Positions 1 through 7,817 of a stretch of 64,000 nt of DNA are shown here, one piece after another. Origin of the DNA: Myxococcales bacterium (GTDB lineage: Bacteria > Lernaellota > Lernaellaia > Lernaellales > Lernaellaceae). The stretch's first letter is position 1. Every line of letters starts with the position of its first letter. The notes under the pieces were generated by a model. It saw only the letters and a list, made by a program, of their open reading frames with translations. It was not told the DNA's origin and searched no databases. The translations under genes and the position numbers were made by a program. The stretch is from positions 1 through 64,000 of the forward strand of contig JAAYVF010000006.1 in NCBI GenBank assembly GCA_012517325.1, in the 5' to 3' direction.

Positions 1-111
1 GCCATCGACCAATATGTCCGCTGGTACAATGAAAAACGAATCCACTCGGCGCTCGGTTACCGGACGCCGAACGAGGTCGAAGCGGCTTACCTCACCCTAA
101 AAGCCGCCTAA
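1..111 (+). CDS. IS3-family transposase, C-terminal fragment (partial)
   Basis: The window opens inside a gene. The frame from base 1 encodes 36 residues before a TAA and contains WYNEKRIHSALGYRTPNEVE, the end of the rve integrase core of IS3-type OrfB transposases, with the last catalytic Glu region and the usual H-S-A-L-G-Y-x-T-P motif. Only the C-terminus is visible, so intactness cannot be judged. The 30 bases after the stop are G-rich (a ggggggacac stretch) and may include the right terminal repeat of the element, but the partner repeat lies outside the window. Confidence 0.8.
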   Translation, partial: AIDQYVRWYNEKRIHSALGYRTPNEVEAAYLTLKAA

Positions 112-208
112 ATCTGTCTTGCTTTCGGGGGGACACTACGTGAGGGCTTTATCAACCCTCACCCCGGCTTCGCCGCCCTTTTACCGCCCGCCGCTTGATG
201 TAAATCCA

Positions 209-664
209 TTACTCCCGGCAATACACCCGGATGCCGCCCTTTGTTTCGACGCGCAACAGCTTGTCTTTCACCAGCGCGTCGAGGGCGGTCAGAATCGTCG
301 GCTCGTCGTTTTTACGTAGAAATTTGCGGACGATCTTTTCCTTGGTTTTGCCGGTTTCGCAGAATTGCCGGATATCCTGCTGCAGGCGGTCGAGGGCGGT
401 CGGCAGCGTCCCCCGCGGCTCGACGATCGTGTAGCCGGGATTGCCGTCGATCTTCTCGCCGCAAATGTAGGTGAGGCGGTCGCGGTGCCGGTGAAGCAGG
501 CGGTGCAGTTCCCGCTTGATGGTCCGGCCGGCGTCGCCCGTGGAACTGTAGCCGTGAATGACGTGCAGCGGCGCCCGGCGGCCGGTGCGCACTTCCTCGT
601 TGTACCGGCGCACGAAAAACGCCAGCGCCTCGTCCACCGTCATGCCGTGCAGGTCGAGTTCCAT
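209..664 (-). CDS. Smr-domain protein
   Basis: This is a 151-residue protein. It starts MELDLHGMTVDEAL and carries the small MutS-related (Smr) core: the LDLHG motif, then HVIHGYSSTGDAG (the H-G-x-G-like loop) and GNPGYTIVEPRG. Smr domains are nucleases that nick DNA or cleave RNA. About 60 C-terminal residues (KTKEKIVRKFLRKNDEP onward) look like a winged-helix-like extension absent from minimal Smr proteins. I chose the ATG at 664 because the Smr motif begins immediately after it and it lies six bases behind the stop of the upstream methyltransferase, which suggests a two-gene operon. The frame stays open further upstream, but only as a shadow of the methyltransferase. Confidence 0.8.
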   Translation of the reverse strand: MELDLHGMTVDEALAFFVRRYNEEVRTGRRAPLHVIHGYSSTGDAGRTIKRELHRLLHRHRDRLTYICGEKIDGNPGYTIVEPRGTLPTALDRLQQDIRQFCETGKTKEKIVRKFLRKNDEPTILTALDALVKDKLLRVETKGGIRVYCRE

Positions 665-669
665 GGCTT

Positions 670-1176
670 TCAGATCGGCTTGCCGAATTTTTGCTTTAAA
701 AAATGTTCCTCGCGCCGCACCCGCCAGATGACGACGGTGGTGTAAGGCACGAGCGCCAACCAGGTCCAACGAACGCCGGCGCCCCAGAAAAAGCCGATCA
801 GCGTCAGGGCATTGCCCAGGTAGATCGGGTGCCGGAACCAGCGATAGGGCCCCGAGCGCACCAGGGTTTGTGAAGGGCTGGGATTGTCCGCTTCGGGCGT
901 GTAGTTGTCGCCCAGGTGCCGGTAGCTCCAGTGTGTCCAGAGTCGGGCCAGGATCGCCAAACCCCAGCCGGGCAGTTGCCAGGTCGCAAAGCGAATCACC
1001 GGCATCGCGATCAACTCGGCCAGCATGAAACCCAAGCCGGCGGAATAGGTCAGCGAAAGCGCCCAATAGGACGGGTCGTCCCGCCCGACGGGTCCCTTGC
1101 GCCGCAACAGAAAACTCGCGTGGAAAAGCAGAAAAAATCCGCCGGTAAAACCCAGGCCGATCAAGATGGTGTTCAT
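670..1176 (-). CDS. Isoprenylcysteine carboxyl methyltransferase (ICMT/PEMT)-family membrane protein
   Basis: This is a 168-residue integral membrane protein with about four or five hydrophobic segments. It contains RSGPYRWFRHPIYLGN, the SAM-binding signature of the ICMT/phospholipid methyltransferase superfamily, and near the end RREEHFLKQKFG, the conserved E-E-x-x-L motif. Bacterial members methylate small lipophilic or thiol substrates or are uncharacterised, so no substrate is assigned. It is the first gene of a pair with the Smr protein. It is of some interest because secreted proteins ending in Cys-Gly-Cys are encoded just upstream. Confidence 0.8.
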   Translation of the reverse strand: MNTILIGLGFTGGFFLLFHASFLLRRKGPVGRDDPSYWALSLTYSAGLGFMLAELIAMPVIRFATWQLPGWGLAILARLWTHWSYRHLGDNYTPEADNPSPSQTLVRSGPYRWFRHPIYLGNALTLIGFFWGAGVRWTWLALVPYTTVVIWRVRREEHFLKQKFGKPI

Positions 1177-1227
1177 GCGCTCGTTTTAGACTAAGGGATT
1201 ATTGGCGGCAAGTGGAGAAAACAATAA

Positions 1228-1329
1228 TGGGGAATGCCGAATGGGGAATGCCAAATGGGGAATGCCGAATGGGGAATGAGGAATGAGGAATGCGGAATGC
1301 GGAATGTCGAATGTCGAATGCCGAATTGG
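1228..1329. repeat. Heptanucleotide tandem repeat tract (GGAATGC/CGAATGG type)
   Basis: About fourteen consecutive 7-base units share a GAATG core with variable flanks (GGAATGC, CGAATGG, GGAATGA, CGAATGT). The tract lies between two minus-strand genes. Any reading frame through it gives a repetitive peptide and is not counted as a gene. There are no spacers, so it is not CRISPR. Confidence 0.85.
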
Positions 1330-1430
1330 GAGGCCCAGTCAAGACAAAGGCAATGGTTTTGGTTCGGAACATCATTGAAATACGCCACCTGCCATGAGTG
1401 CAGCCGAAGAATCCTCGTCACGATTCTTCG

Positions 1431-2123
1431 CTAACAGCCGCAACCTTTGTCGCTGTCCTCGTTATCCGAATCGGCATTGTCGTCATCATTACTGTCGTTA
1501 TCGTTATCATCATCCTCGTCGACCGTGTCATCGCCACCGGCGGGCTCGGGAAAACAATAATGGTCATCGACGGCGGTAGCCGGATCGGCGTCGCCGGTCA
1601 GCACATAGTCGAAGCAGTTGTACCAGTAGCCGCCGTAGAACGGGTCGGCTTTACTGCCGGTTGTCGCCACGAACGTGAGAGAAACGTGCTCGCTTTCGCG
1701 GATATTGCCGATTCCGGGCGTAGCGGTGGGGCCGGTGTATAACCAGGTGAGCGTATCCGTGGCGTCGTCGAATGAAACCGCCCAGGTACCGGCTTCCTCG
1801 CCCTCGTGGATCAGCGCGGCGGGCGCGGCCAGGGTGGCTTGGTCGAGAACGCAAGTAGGATCGGGCAGGGTGATCGCAATTTTCTTGATGGCTTCATTGC
1901 CGCCGGTCATGTTCCACACGTCAAAAGCGAAGGTGTATTGCGTACTGGGCCATAAGTACATGCCACCGATGCCGTCAGCCCAGCCGATCACACCGAATAC
2001 ATCATCGGTTTGGGGCGTATCGTCGTCGAGGATGGGCGTGGTATCGTCGTCCTGCGCAAATGCCGAAACCGCGCCGACCAATAGTAAAATCACGATCATC
2101 ATTAAAACTCTTTTTCCAAACAT
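1431..2123 (-). CDS. Secreted protein with Asp-rich linker and C-terminal KGCGC
   Basis: This is a 230-residue protein. Residues 1-24 are a signal peptide (cleavage probably after SAFA). A beta-rich domain follows, containing STQYTFAFDVWNM, then IKKIAITLPDP and HEGEEAGTWAVSFDD. The tail is an Asp/Asn/Ser-rich linker of about 30 residues ending exactly in KGCGC. The organisation resembles a secreted ligand-binding or cell-surface domain on a flexible stalk. The terminal Cys-Gly-Cys could be a lipidation or disulfide anchor; that is inference. It is a tandem paralogue of the next gene upstream (2166-2819), with long stretches of matching sequence. I recognise no characterised family. Confidence 0.75.
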   Translation of the reverse strand: MFGKRVLMMIVILLLVGAVSAFAQDDDTTPILDDDTPQTDDVFGVIGWADGIGGMYLWPSTQYTFAFDVWNMTGGNEAIKKIAITLPDPTCVLDQATLAAPAALIHEGEEAGTWAVSFDDATDTLTWLYTGPTATPGIGNIRESEHVSLTFVATTGSKADPFYGGYWYNCFDYVLTGDADPATAVDDHYCFPEPAGGDDTVDEDDDNDNDSNDDDNADSDNEDSDKGCGC

Positions 2124-2165
2124 GCCCTTCTCCGATCAAAAACTAGCGGCAGTCGCGGTTAATCG

Positions 2166-2819
2166 CTAGCAGCCGCAACCCTTGTCGTCGTTATCGTCAT
2201 CATCCGAATCGGCATCATTGCTGTCGTTGGTATCGTCGCCGACTGTGTCGTCATCACCGGCAGGAGACGCGAAATGCCAAGTACCCTCAATGACAGTCGG
2301 CGGAACGGCGTCGCCGGTCATTACATGATCGAACCAATAGTGTAAGGCGCCTGGATGGTAAAGGCATTGGTCGCTATCGGTTGTTGCAATAAAAGTAAAA
2401 GTCAGGTATTCGGTTTCGCGAATATTGCCAATTTCGGGAGTGGCGCTGGGGCCGGTGTATTCGCAAAAGATTGTCGAGGTTGCGCTATCGAAGGTAACCG
2501 CCCAGGTCCCGGTCTCCTCGCCTTCGTGAGTCAATGCGACAGGCGGGATCAGGGAGCTTTGATCGAGAACGTAATCCGGGTCCGGAAAAGTCGCCGAGAA
2601 TTTCTTGATTGCCTCTGAACCGCCGTACATATTCCAAACATCGAAACCGAAAGTGTATGTGGTGCTTGGTTGCAGCCATGTCGTGTCACTGCCATTAGCT
2701 TTTCCCATGGCCTGGAATATATTATTCCCACATGGTGTGTCATCGTCTTGCGCAAAGGCCGAGATTGAAATAAGCAATAAAGAAGCTGCCAGAAAAACCA
2801 CTATTCTTCTTCCTAACAT
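2166..2819 (-). CDS. Secreted protein with Asp-rich linker and C-terminal KGCGC (paralogue)
   Basis: This is a 217-residue protein with a signal peptide (residues 1-23, ending ISAFA). The domain is clearly homologous to the neighbouring 230-residue protein: TYTFGFDVWNMYGGSEAIKK, HEGEETGTWAVTFD and EYTGPSATPEIGNIRE recur with few changes. It ends in a shorter Asp/Asn/Ser linker and again exactly DDKGCGC. Conservation of the tail across two paralogues whose linkers differ in length suggests the tail is functional. About 40 bases separate the two genes, so co-transcription is likely. Function unknown. Confidence 0.75.
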   Translation of the reverse strand: MLGRRIVVFLAASLLLISISAFAQDDDTPCGNNIFQAMGKANGSDTTWLQPSTTYTFGFDVWNMYGGSEAIKKFSATFPDPDYVLDQSSLIPPVALTHEGEETGTWAVTFDSATSTIFCEYTGPSATPEIGNIRETEYLTFTFIATTDSDQCLYHPGALHYWFDHVMTGDAVPPTVIEGTWHFASPAGDDDTVGDDTNDSNDADSDDDDNDDKGCGC

Positions 2820-3150
2820 TGCATTCTCCTTTCCATATTGAGATGCTGAAAGAATAATTGTTTGCCGTCCATCACGGCTTGGAGAGCTGAAAACAATTCA
2901 GCTATTTGTCCAAGTCGGCAATCGCTGTTCGAATTACACAATCTGTGATCGCCTACAGCAACTATCCAGAGGTTAGCAAAACAATGATTTGCCTGCAAGG
3001 ATAATATTATTGACACTAGTTTTTTATTGATAAACTATGGAAGTCAAATGGGGCCCTTCATCAAGAAAATATAAAATTAAAAACATTTTCTAGCCGCATA
3101 TGAGTAGTTCGTCTGCGGTTAAAAACCAGCGTATTGAAAGGAGTATAATC
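2820..3150. other. AT-rich divergent intergenic region
   Basis: A 331-base gap between the minus-strand secreted-protein pair and the plus-strand DUF6345 gene. It is noticeably AT-richer than the surrounding genome and carries a plausible plus-strand promoter near 3010. I see no convincing open frame, tRNA or terminator. Confidence 0.5.
3010..3036 (+). promoter_or_regulatory. Candidate sigma-70 promoter upstream of the DUF6345 gene
   Basis: A perfect TTGACA at 3010-3015 is followed after 15 bases by TAAACT (3031-3036). The spacing is shorter than the usual 17, so this is tentative. It is about 115 bases upstream of the chosen start codon. Confidence 0.3.
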
Positions 3151-4005
3151 ATGACAAAACGAACTGGATTATTCACTATGCTAGTTATCTTCTTTCTGAT
3201 CGGTTTTTGGGTGAGGTATGTGAAAAGCAGCTATGATGTCAATTTTTATTTGATGGAAAAATATAGTAATGATGCGGAATGTTTAAATGGCCCGCTTTTT
3301 TCACAATCAATGCTGCAAGATTATATGGATGAAATGGACGAACATGGGTGGGATCAAAATTTAAATGCAAATTATGTCTATCACTATATGTTTTGGGACC
3401 CGGATAAAGTTACATATGGCCAGGATTCCAACTACCTAGATGATGGGATGATCGGATTCATCGGCGCTCATGGCGGTGTCAACGCCAGTAATCATATTTA
3501 TATTAGTATGAATCGATTCAATGCCATCACGAATAGCTGCAAAGTAATCCCGTATGACCAAATGCAGCTTGGCGATATCGCCAACGGCAACAAATGGCTT
3601 CATTTGGATTCCTGCCATAGCATGCATGTTGACGACAATGCTCTTCAATCCTGGCGCCCGGTGTTTCAAGGGGTTCACCAGATCGATGGTTTTCACGGAA
3701 ATGGCTGGATCTCGGATCAATTACTAGATGATTACGGTAATTTTGCCAACCATAGCCATATCCTAGCCATAGCCCGCGAGTGGGTTCAGGAACTGACGGA
3801 ATTTGATTTCGATGGAGATGTCGACCTCTGTCCGGTCGCCTATACCGGTCGTTATACCGAAGATTCCTGTGAGGATATTCTGACTAACGAGAAGTATCCG
3901 ACACCCGGACAGATAAACCTATTGTATGCGGATACCCCTAGTCCGACCGTATGGCGGCGGCATTATCGGGCCGGTTGTGATCCGAATGCCGGCGATCCAT
4001 TGTGA
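3151..4005 (+). CDS. DUF6345-like secreted protein (possible caspase-fold hydrolase)
   Basis: This is a 284-residue protein. An N-terminal hydrophobic segment (about residues 7-25) acts as signal or anchor. The core has GMIGFIGAHGG, then WLHLDSCHSM, then WRPVFQGVHQIDGF. This His...Cys arrangement, with W-x-x-x-F-x-G-x-H-x-x-x-GF downstream, matches my recollection of DUF6345 proteins, which look like caspase-fold peptidases. The assignment is by motif only. I chose the ATG at 3151 over an in-frame one at 3100 because GAAAGGAG lies seven bases before it. The gene is more AT-rich than the informational genes, hinting at recent acquisition. The next gene probably encodes its partner. Confidence 0.6.
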   Translation: MTKRTGLFTMLVIFFLIGFWVRYVKSSYDVNFYLMEKYSNDAECLNGPLFSQSMLQDYMDEMDEHGWDQNLNANYVYHYMFWDPDKVTYGQDSNYLDDGMIGFIGAHGGVNASNHIYISMNRFNAITNSCKVIPYDQMQLGDIANGNKWLHLDSCHSMHVDDNALQSWRPVFQGVHQIDGFHGNGWISDQLLDDYGNFANHSHILAIAREWVQELTEFDFDGDVDLCPVAYTGRYTEDSCEDILTNEKYPTPGQINLLYADTPSPTVWRRHYRAGCDPNAGDPL

Positions 4006-4080
4006 TCAAATCGTTCCATCTAACTACCTATTGGTATCGAACAAGTGAAACAAATAGAAACACAAAAACCGGAGGGATTC

Positions 4081-4917
4081 ATGAAACGGTTTTTCTTAAT
4101 ACTTACCTCGATCGTTCTGGCTGCTTCGATGGCCGCGATTGCTCAAGCGGGTTCGACTCAATTTGGCAATACATATCAAATCCTGACTCCCGTTGAGCCT
4201 TCGGTGCAACTCATCGACGATGCCTTGGCATTGGGTATCGACCTGACCGATGCCGAATTGCATGAAGCGCGGCGTGGCTGGTGGAGACTGGAAAACGCCG
4301 AATACATTTTATCGCGCAATGCGATATCGGGGCATTTTTCACTTCTTAAAAAAGAGCCGCAGCCAAGTGAATGGAAACGATACGAAATCGGAAACGAGCC
4401 GGTTTCCGAAATCGACCTTCACGATGAGGCGGAGGATTTGTTGGAGCTATTGGGTGTACCGCTCGATGAAATCCGCGAGATCAAAGTGGAGCGGATTGTC
4501 GGCCAGACCGAGGACGAAATAGGCAATGACGTGGGCGAACCGACTACCGAGAACTTTCTTCTCTATACGGTGCGCGAGCTCGATGGTTATTATGTTTCTG
4601 GGTCCAACGCGAAATTAATGTTTTCGCCCGAAGGTGAGTTACAGGAAATTACCATTCGCTGGCGGAATGTCGACAAAGAACTTATCGCGAGCGAGCCGCT
4701 GATCGCACTGGAACTGTTGGAAGAGGAAAGTCGTAATGAATGCGAGGCCGAGGCCGAATACTCCAAAACATCGCTGACCCTTTTCTATGCCGGCTTCGCT
4801 TATGTCGAGGCCAACGCCTCCGAGGCACAAGAAACCTTCGAAATGCAATATGCTTATCGTTGCGGATTCGAGGATTCTCCCATCTATTTCCATGAACGGA
4901 GCGCGATCAAGCGATAG
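4081..4917 (+). CDS. Secreted protein of unknown function, possible partner of the DUF6345 protein
   Basis: This is a 278-residue protein with a clear signal peptide (MKRFFLILTSIVLAASMAAI, cleavage near AQAGS). The ATG at 4081 follows an ACCGGAGGG ribosome site; an in-frame ATG at 4045 lacks one. The mature region contains AEDLLELLGVPLDEI, then DGYYVSGSNAKLMFSPEGEL and ITIRWRNV. This has the look of a PepSY- or propeptide-like fold with a beta sheet, and similar strings occur N-terminal to DUF6345 domains as I remember them. That suggests a protein split in two here, or an inhibitor/chaperone. Four Cys lie in the C-terminal third. Function not established. Confidence 0.55.
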   Translation: MKRFFLILTSIVLAASMAAIAQAGSTQFGNTYQILTPVEPSVQLIDDALALGIDLTDAELHEARRGWWRLENAEYILSRNAISGHFSLLKKEPQPSEWKRYEIGNEPVSEIDLHDEAEDLLELLGVPLDEIREIKVERIVGQTEDEIGNDVGEPTTENFLLYTVRELDGYYVSGSNAKLMFSPEGELQEITIRWRNVDKELIASEPLIALELLEEESRNECEAEAEYSKTSLTLFYAGFAYVEANASEAQETFEMQYAYRCGFEDSPIYFHERSAIKR

Positions 4918-4944
4918 TCGGTGTAACAAGTCATTGGTGGCCAC

Positions 4945-4974
4945 TCCCTGCCTTTCGGAAACGAAAGGCAGGGA
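4945..4974. terminator. 12-bp perfect stem-loop after the 4081 gene
   Basis: TCCCTGCCTTTC pairs perfectly with GAAAGGCAGGGA across a six-base loop, 28 bases after the stop codon. No T-run follows on the plus strand, so it may be a U-poor terminator or an RNA 3' end stabiliser. Confidence 0.5.
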
Positions 4975-5099
4975 AAAATCAAACGATAAGACATTGAATT
5001 TGAATAAAACGAAGCTGCCACGAGGTTGAATCTCGCTAATCATTCTTACCCGATTCGGCTTCGACCATTGACCGGGCGTTCAATTTGCGTTACAACTCT

Positions 5100-5128
5100 A
5101 ACCCGCCGGAGAACGTCTCCGACGGGTT
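5100..5128 (+). other. Stem-loop in the leader of purF
   Basis: Two nested arms (AACCCG/CGGGTT and CGGAGA/TCTCCG) form an interrupted 12-bp hairpin with a three-base loop, about 75 bases before the purF start. It could be a regulatory leader element or the end of the preceding unit. I do not recognise a known riboswitch consensus. Confidence 0.35.
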
Positions 5129-5201
5129 GAAAACCGAGTAAAATTAGGCCGATCTACCCGGACCGACAACCAGCAACAACGATGAAACGAGAATCGAAGA
5201 A

Positions 5202-6677
5202 ATGTGTGGAATTTTCGGATTAATCGGCAAGGAACAAGTTTCGCCGCGGTTGATCGCCGGCGCGGCCCGGTTGCAAAACCGCGGTCACCGCAGCACGAAG
5301 GTTTTCACCTTTGACGGCAAGTTCTTCTACAATCACGGCGGATTGGCGCCGGCGACACTGCTGTTCATGGATTACGATCCGCGCCAATTGCACGGCACCA
5401 GCGGCATCACTCACACCCGTTACGTCACCGCCGGCAAAACCTCCGAGGAATTCCTGTGGCGCAACATCCAGCCGGTGTTTTCCGACCGGCCCGGCATGGC
5501 CACGTGCAACAACGGCGACCTGATCAACGTCTACAGCCAGACCCAATCGCTCAAGGACAAGGGCTTTTCCTTCCAGACCGAAGTGGACGCCAAAGTCATC
5601 CAAAATACCCTGATCGACGGCCTGATGCGGGAAAAGGCCTATCTGCACGCCAAGCGCCCGCAGTTGTGGATCAAGCATTTGTGGAAGGCCGTCGAACAGG
5701 TGATGACCGAATGCATCGGCGCCTACAGCGTGCTGTGCCTGATGGAAAACGGCCTGCTGGCGTTCCGCGATTCGCACGGCATCCGGCCGTTGTGCATGGC
5801 GCGGCGGCTCGACGCCGAAGGCAAGACGATCGAGGTCGGGTTCAGCAGCGAATCGAGCGTCTTCAACTATTTCGGCGATTACCACGACGTGCGCGACGTC
5901 GCGCCGGGCGAGGCGGTGTGGGTCGACCGCGAATGGCTCAATCCCGTGGCGCAGACGATCCTGCCCGAACGCGAGGCGTTCTGTTTCTTCGAATACGTTT
6001 ATTTCGCGCGGCCCGATTCGACGATGAAGGAACAGCGCGTCGAGATGGCGCGGGCGGAACTGGGCGCGGTGCTGGCCGAGGAATGCCGCGATCTGGCGCC
6101 CGAAATCGACGTGGTTTGCGGGCTGCCCGGCACCAGCATCTCGGCCGGCCAGACCTTCGCCCACATTTTGCAAAAGCAGTACCTCAACGCGATCATCAAG
6201 GTCGACAACCGCCGCAGCTTCCAGGAAACCTCCGACGAAAAGCGGCGCAAGGCGATCGACGACAAGTTCATCTTCATCCGCGATTTCATCGAGGGCAAAC
6301 GCATCGCGATCATCGACGATTCCAACGTGCGCGGCACGACGGCCAAGAAAATCGTCCGCCGGCTCTTCGACCTGGGCGCCACGGCGGTCCACATGCTGTA
6401 TTTTTCGCCGCCAATCATCGGCCCGTGTTTTTACGGTATCGACACGCCCGACGAAACCAAGCTGATCGCCTTCGGCAAGGACCTCGAGGAGATCCGCGCG
6501 GAAATGGGCTGCACCACGGTCCGCTACATCAGCCACAAGGGCTTGTACCGCGGCCTGGGCGTGCCCGAAGGCGAACTGTGCACGGCGTGCATCACGCGGA
6601 ATTATCCGACCGACACCAGCGAACTGATCGCGCGGGCCGAGGGCCGGCGCCAGGAGCGGAAAGCTTCCGATTCCTAG
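5202..6677 (+). CDS. purF: Amidophosphoribosyltransferase-like protein (PurF type)
   Basis: This is a 491-residue protein. It begins MCGIFGLIG, so Cys2 is the N-terminal glutaminase nucleophile after Met removal. HTRYVTAGK, CNNGDLIN and FRDSHGIRPL follow in the glutaminase half, and FFEYVYFARPDS marks the junction. The phosphoribosyltransferase half has the PRPP loop IAIIDDSNVRGTTAKK. Iron-sulfur ligand positions of the Bacillus-type enzyme appear kept: a Cys before FFEYVYF, PPIIGPCFYG, and CTAC near the end. It would make phosphoribosylamine from PRPP and glutamine, the first step of purine synthesis. The usual K-N-R-Y-x-x-R-T-F substrate loop is replaced by KVDNRRSFQE, so a diverged paralogue is possible. 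No other purine gene is adjacent. Confidence 0.8.
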   Translation: MCGIFGLIGKEQVSPRLIAGAARLQNRGHRSTKVFTFDGKFFYNHGGLAPATLLFMDYDPRQLHGTSGITHTRYVTAGKTSEEFLWRNIQPVFSDRPGMATCNNGDLINVYSQTQSLKDKGFSFQTEVDAKVIQNTLIDGLMREKAYLHAKRPQLWIKHLWKAVEQVMTECIGAYSVLCLMENGLLAFRDSHGIRPLCMARRLDAEGKTIEVGFSSESSVFNYFGDYHDVRDVAPGEAVWVDREWLNPVAQTILPEREAFCFFEYVYFARPDSTMKEQRVEMARAELGAVLAEECRDLAPEIDVVCGLPGTSISAGQTFAHILQKQYLNAIIKVDNRRSFQETSDEKRRKAIDDKFIFIRDFIEGKRIAIIDDSNVRGTTAKKIVRRLFDLGATAVHMLYFSPPIIGPCFYGIDTPDETKLIAFGKDLEEIRAEMGCTTVRYISHKGLYRGLGVPEGELCTACITRNYPTDTSELIARAEGRRQERKASDS

Positions 6678-6729
6678 GTTCGCGGAGCATCGGCTCTCGT
6701 TGAGCAAACCCCGGCGCGGGAGGAATGCG

Positions 6730-7785
6730 GTGCGACGCTTCGGCTGGCTGCTCGTTTGGCTTTTCCTCCTCGGGTTGGCGGCCTGCGACGTCGACCAGGA
6801 CGATCCTTACCGCGACCAGGAAGGCGTGGAAATCGACTTTCCCTCGCTCGATCCCAACCGCTACCACTGGGACGGCTTTTCCAATCCCTATTACGAAGGC
6901 TGGTTTTTCCGCGTTCTGGCCGCGCCGGACACGACCTTCGCCTTCATCTACGGCGTGCAGAATCCGGGGGTGCCGGACGCCGACAGCAGTTCGTCGTACG
7001 TCGTCGTCGCGCGCAACGGCGAACCGGCGGCGACGACGCTGTACCCCGTCGACGCGTTTGACGCCAGCCGGCAACGGCTCGCGGTGCGCGTCGGCGACAA
7101 CGTCGCCACGGCGGACGGCCTGGCGGGATCCCTGACCGACGACGGCGAGGATATCCGCTGGAACCTGCGCTTCACCATCGAGGATTATTGGGCCGAAACG
7201 ATGGGCCTACTGACCAACATCCCGGGCCTGCCGGTCAACTGGTACGTCGGCATGCTGCGCGGCCGCGCCGACGGTGAGATCATCTGGAAAGGCGAATCCT
7301 TCGCGGTGGAAGGGGCGCCGATTTACAGCGACAAGAACTGGGGCACCGTGTTTCCGACTTCGTATATCTGGATTCAGGCCGGCGGCACTTCGCCCGAACA
7401 GGACGCGCTGGCGTTCGCCGGCGGCGATATCGGGGTCATGGCGGGGATGTTCATCTGGCGCGGCGCGGGGCGGAATTACGAAATGCGCAGCCAGGATTTG
7501 AATACCCTGGTCGACATCTGGGCGGCGGCCGATCAGGGCCGGGTGCGGATCGACCTGCGGCAGGGCGACACGCGCCTCGTGCTCGACGGCGCGTTCGGCG
7601 ACGATGAGCCGGTGCTGCTGCCGGCGCCGACTGACGAGGGCTACGCACCCTACACGCGCATGGCTTTGCTGGGTGAGCTGCAAATCGAAGTGTACGCGCG
7701 GACCGGCTGGGATTATCGACTGCTCGAAACGGTGCGGCCCGACCAGGCGGCCGTTGAAATCGGCGGCGCCTATTGGGGCGAGTGA
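6730..7785 (+). CDS. Tocopherol-cyclase-like domain lipoprotein
   Basis: This is a 351-residue protein. I prefer the GTG at 6730 (MRRFGWLLVWLFLLGLAACD) because GGGAGG lies six bases upstream and it gives a compact lipoprotein signal with lipobox L-A-A-C; the TTG at 6700 is the alternative. The mature part opens YHWDGFSNPYYEGWFFRV and later has IYSDKNWGTVFPTSYIWIQ. Both are hallmarks of the tocopherol cyclase-like family (beta-barrel lipocalin-like proteins). Bacterial members outside cyanobacteria are rarely characterised; a role in lipid or hydrophobic-ligand handling at the envelope is inferred. Confidence 0.65.
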   Translation: MRRFGWLLVWLFLLGLAACDVDQDDPYRDQEGVEIDFPSLDPNRYHWDGFSNPYYEGWFFRVLAAPDTTFAFIYGVQNPGVPDADSSSSYVVVARNGEPAATTLYPVDAFDASRQRLAVRVGDNVATADGLAGSLTDDGEDIRWNLRFTIEDYWAETMGLLTNIPGLPVNWYVGMLRGRADGEIIWKGESFAVEGAPIYSDKNWGTVFPTSYIWIQAGGTSPEQDALAFAGGDIGVMAGMFIWRGAGRNYEMRSQDLNTLVDIWAAADQGRVRIDLRQGDTRLVLDGAFGDDEPVLLPAPTDEGYAPYTRMALLGELQIEVYARTGWDYRLLETVRPDQAAVEIGGAYWGE

Positions 7786-7817
7786 ACCGCGCCGCGAACG
7801 GTTGAAGGGGGGGGACC

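Noticed and set aside
119-319. Short plus-strand frame after the transposase
   Set aside because: Overlaps the Smr gene antisense and has no recognisable features.
1228-1329. Possible CRISPR array
   Set aside because: Units are 7 bases with no spacers and no cas genes nearby; it is a minisatellite.
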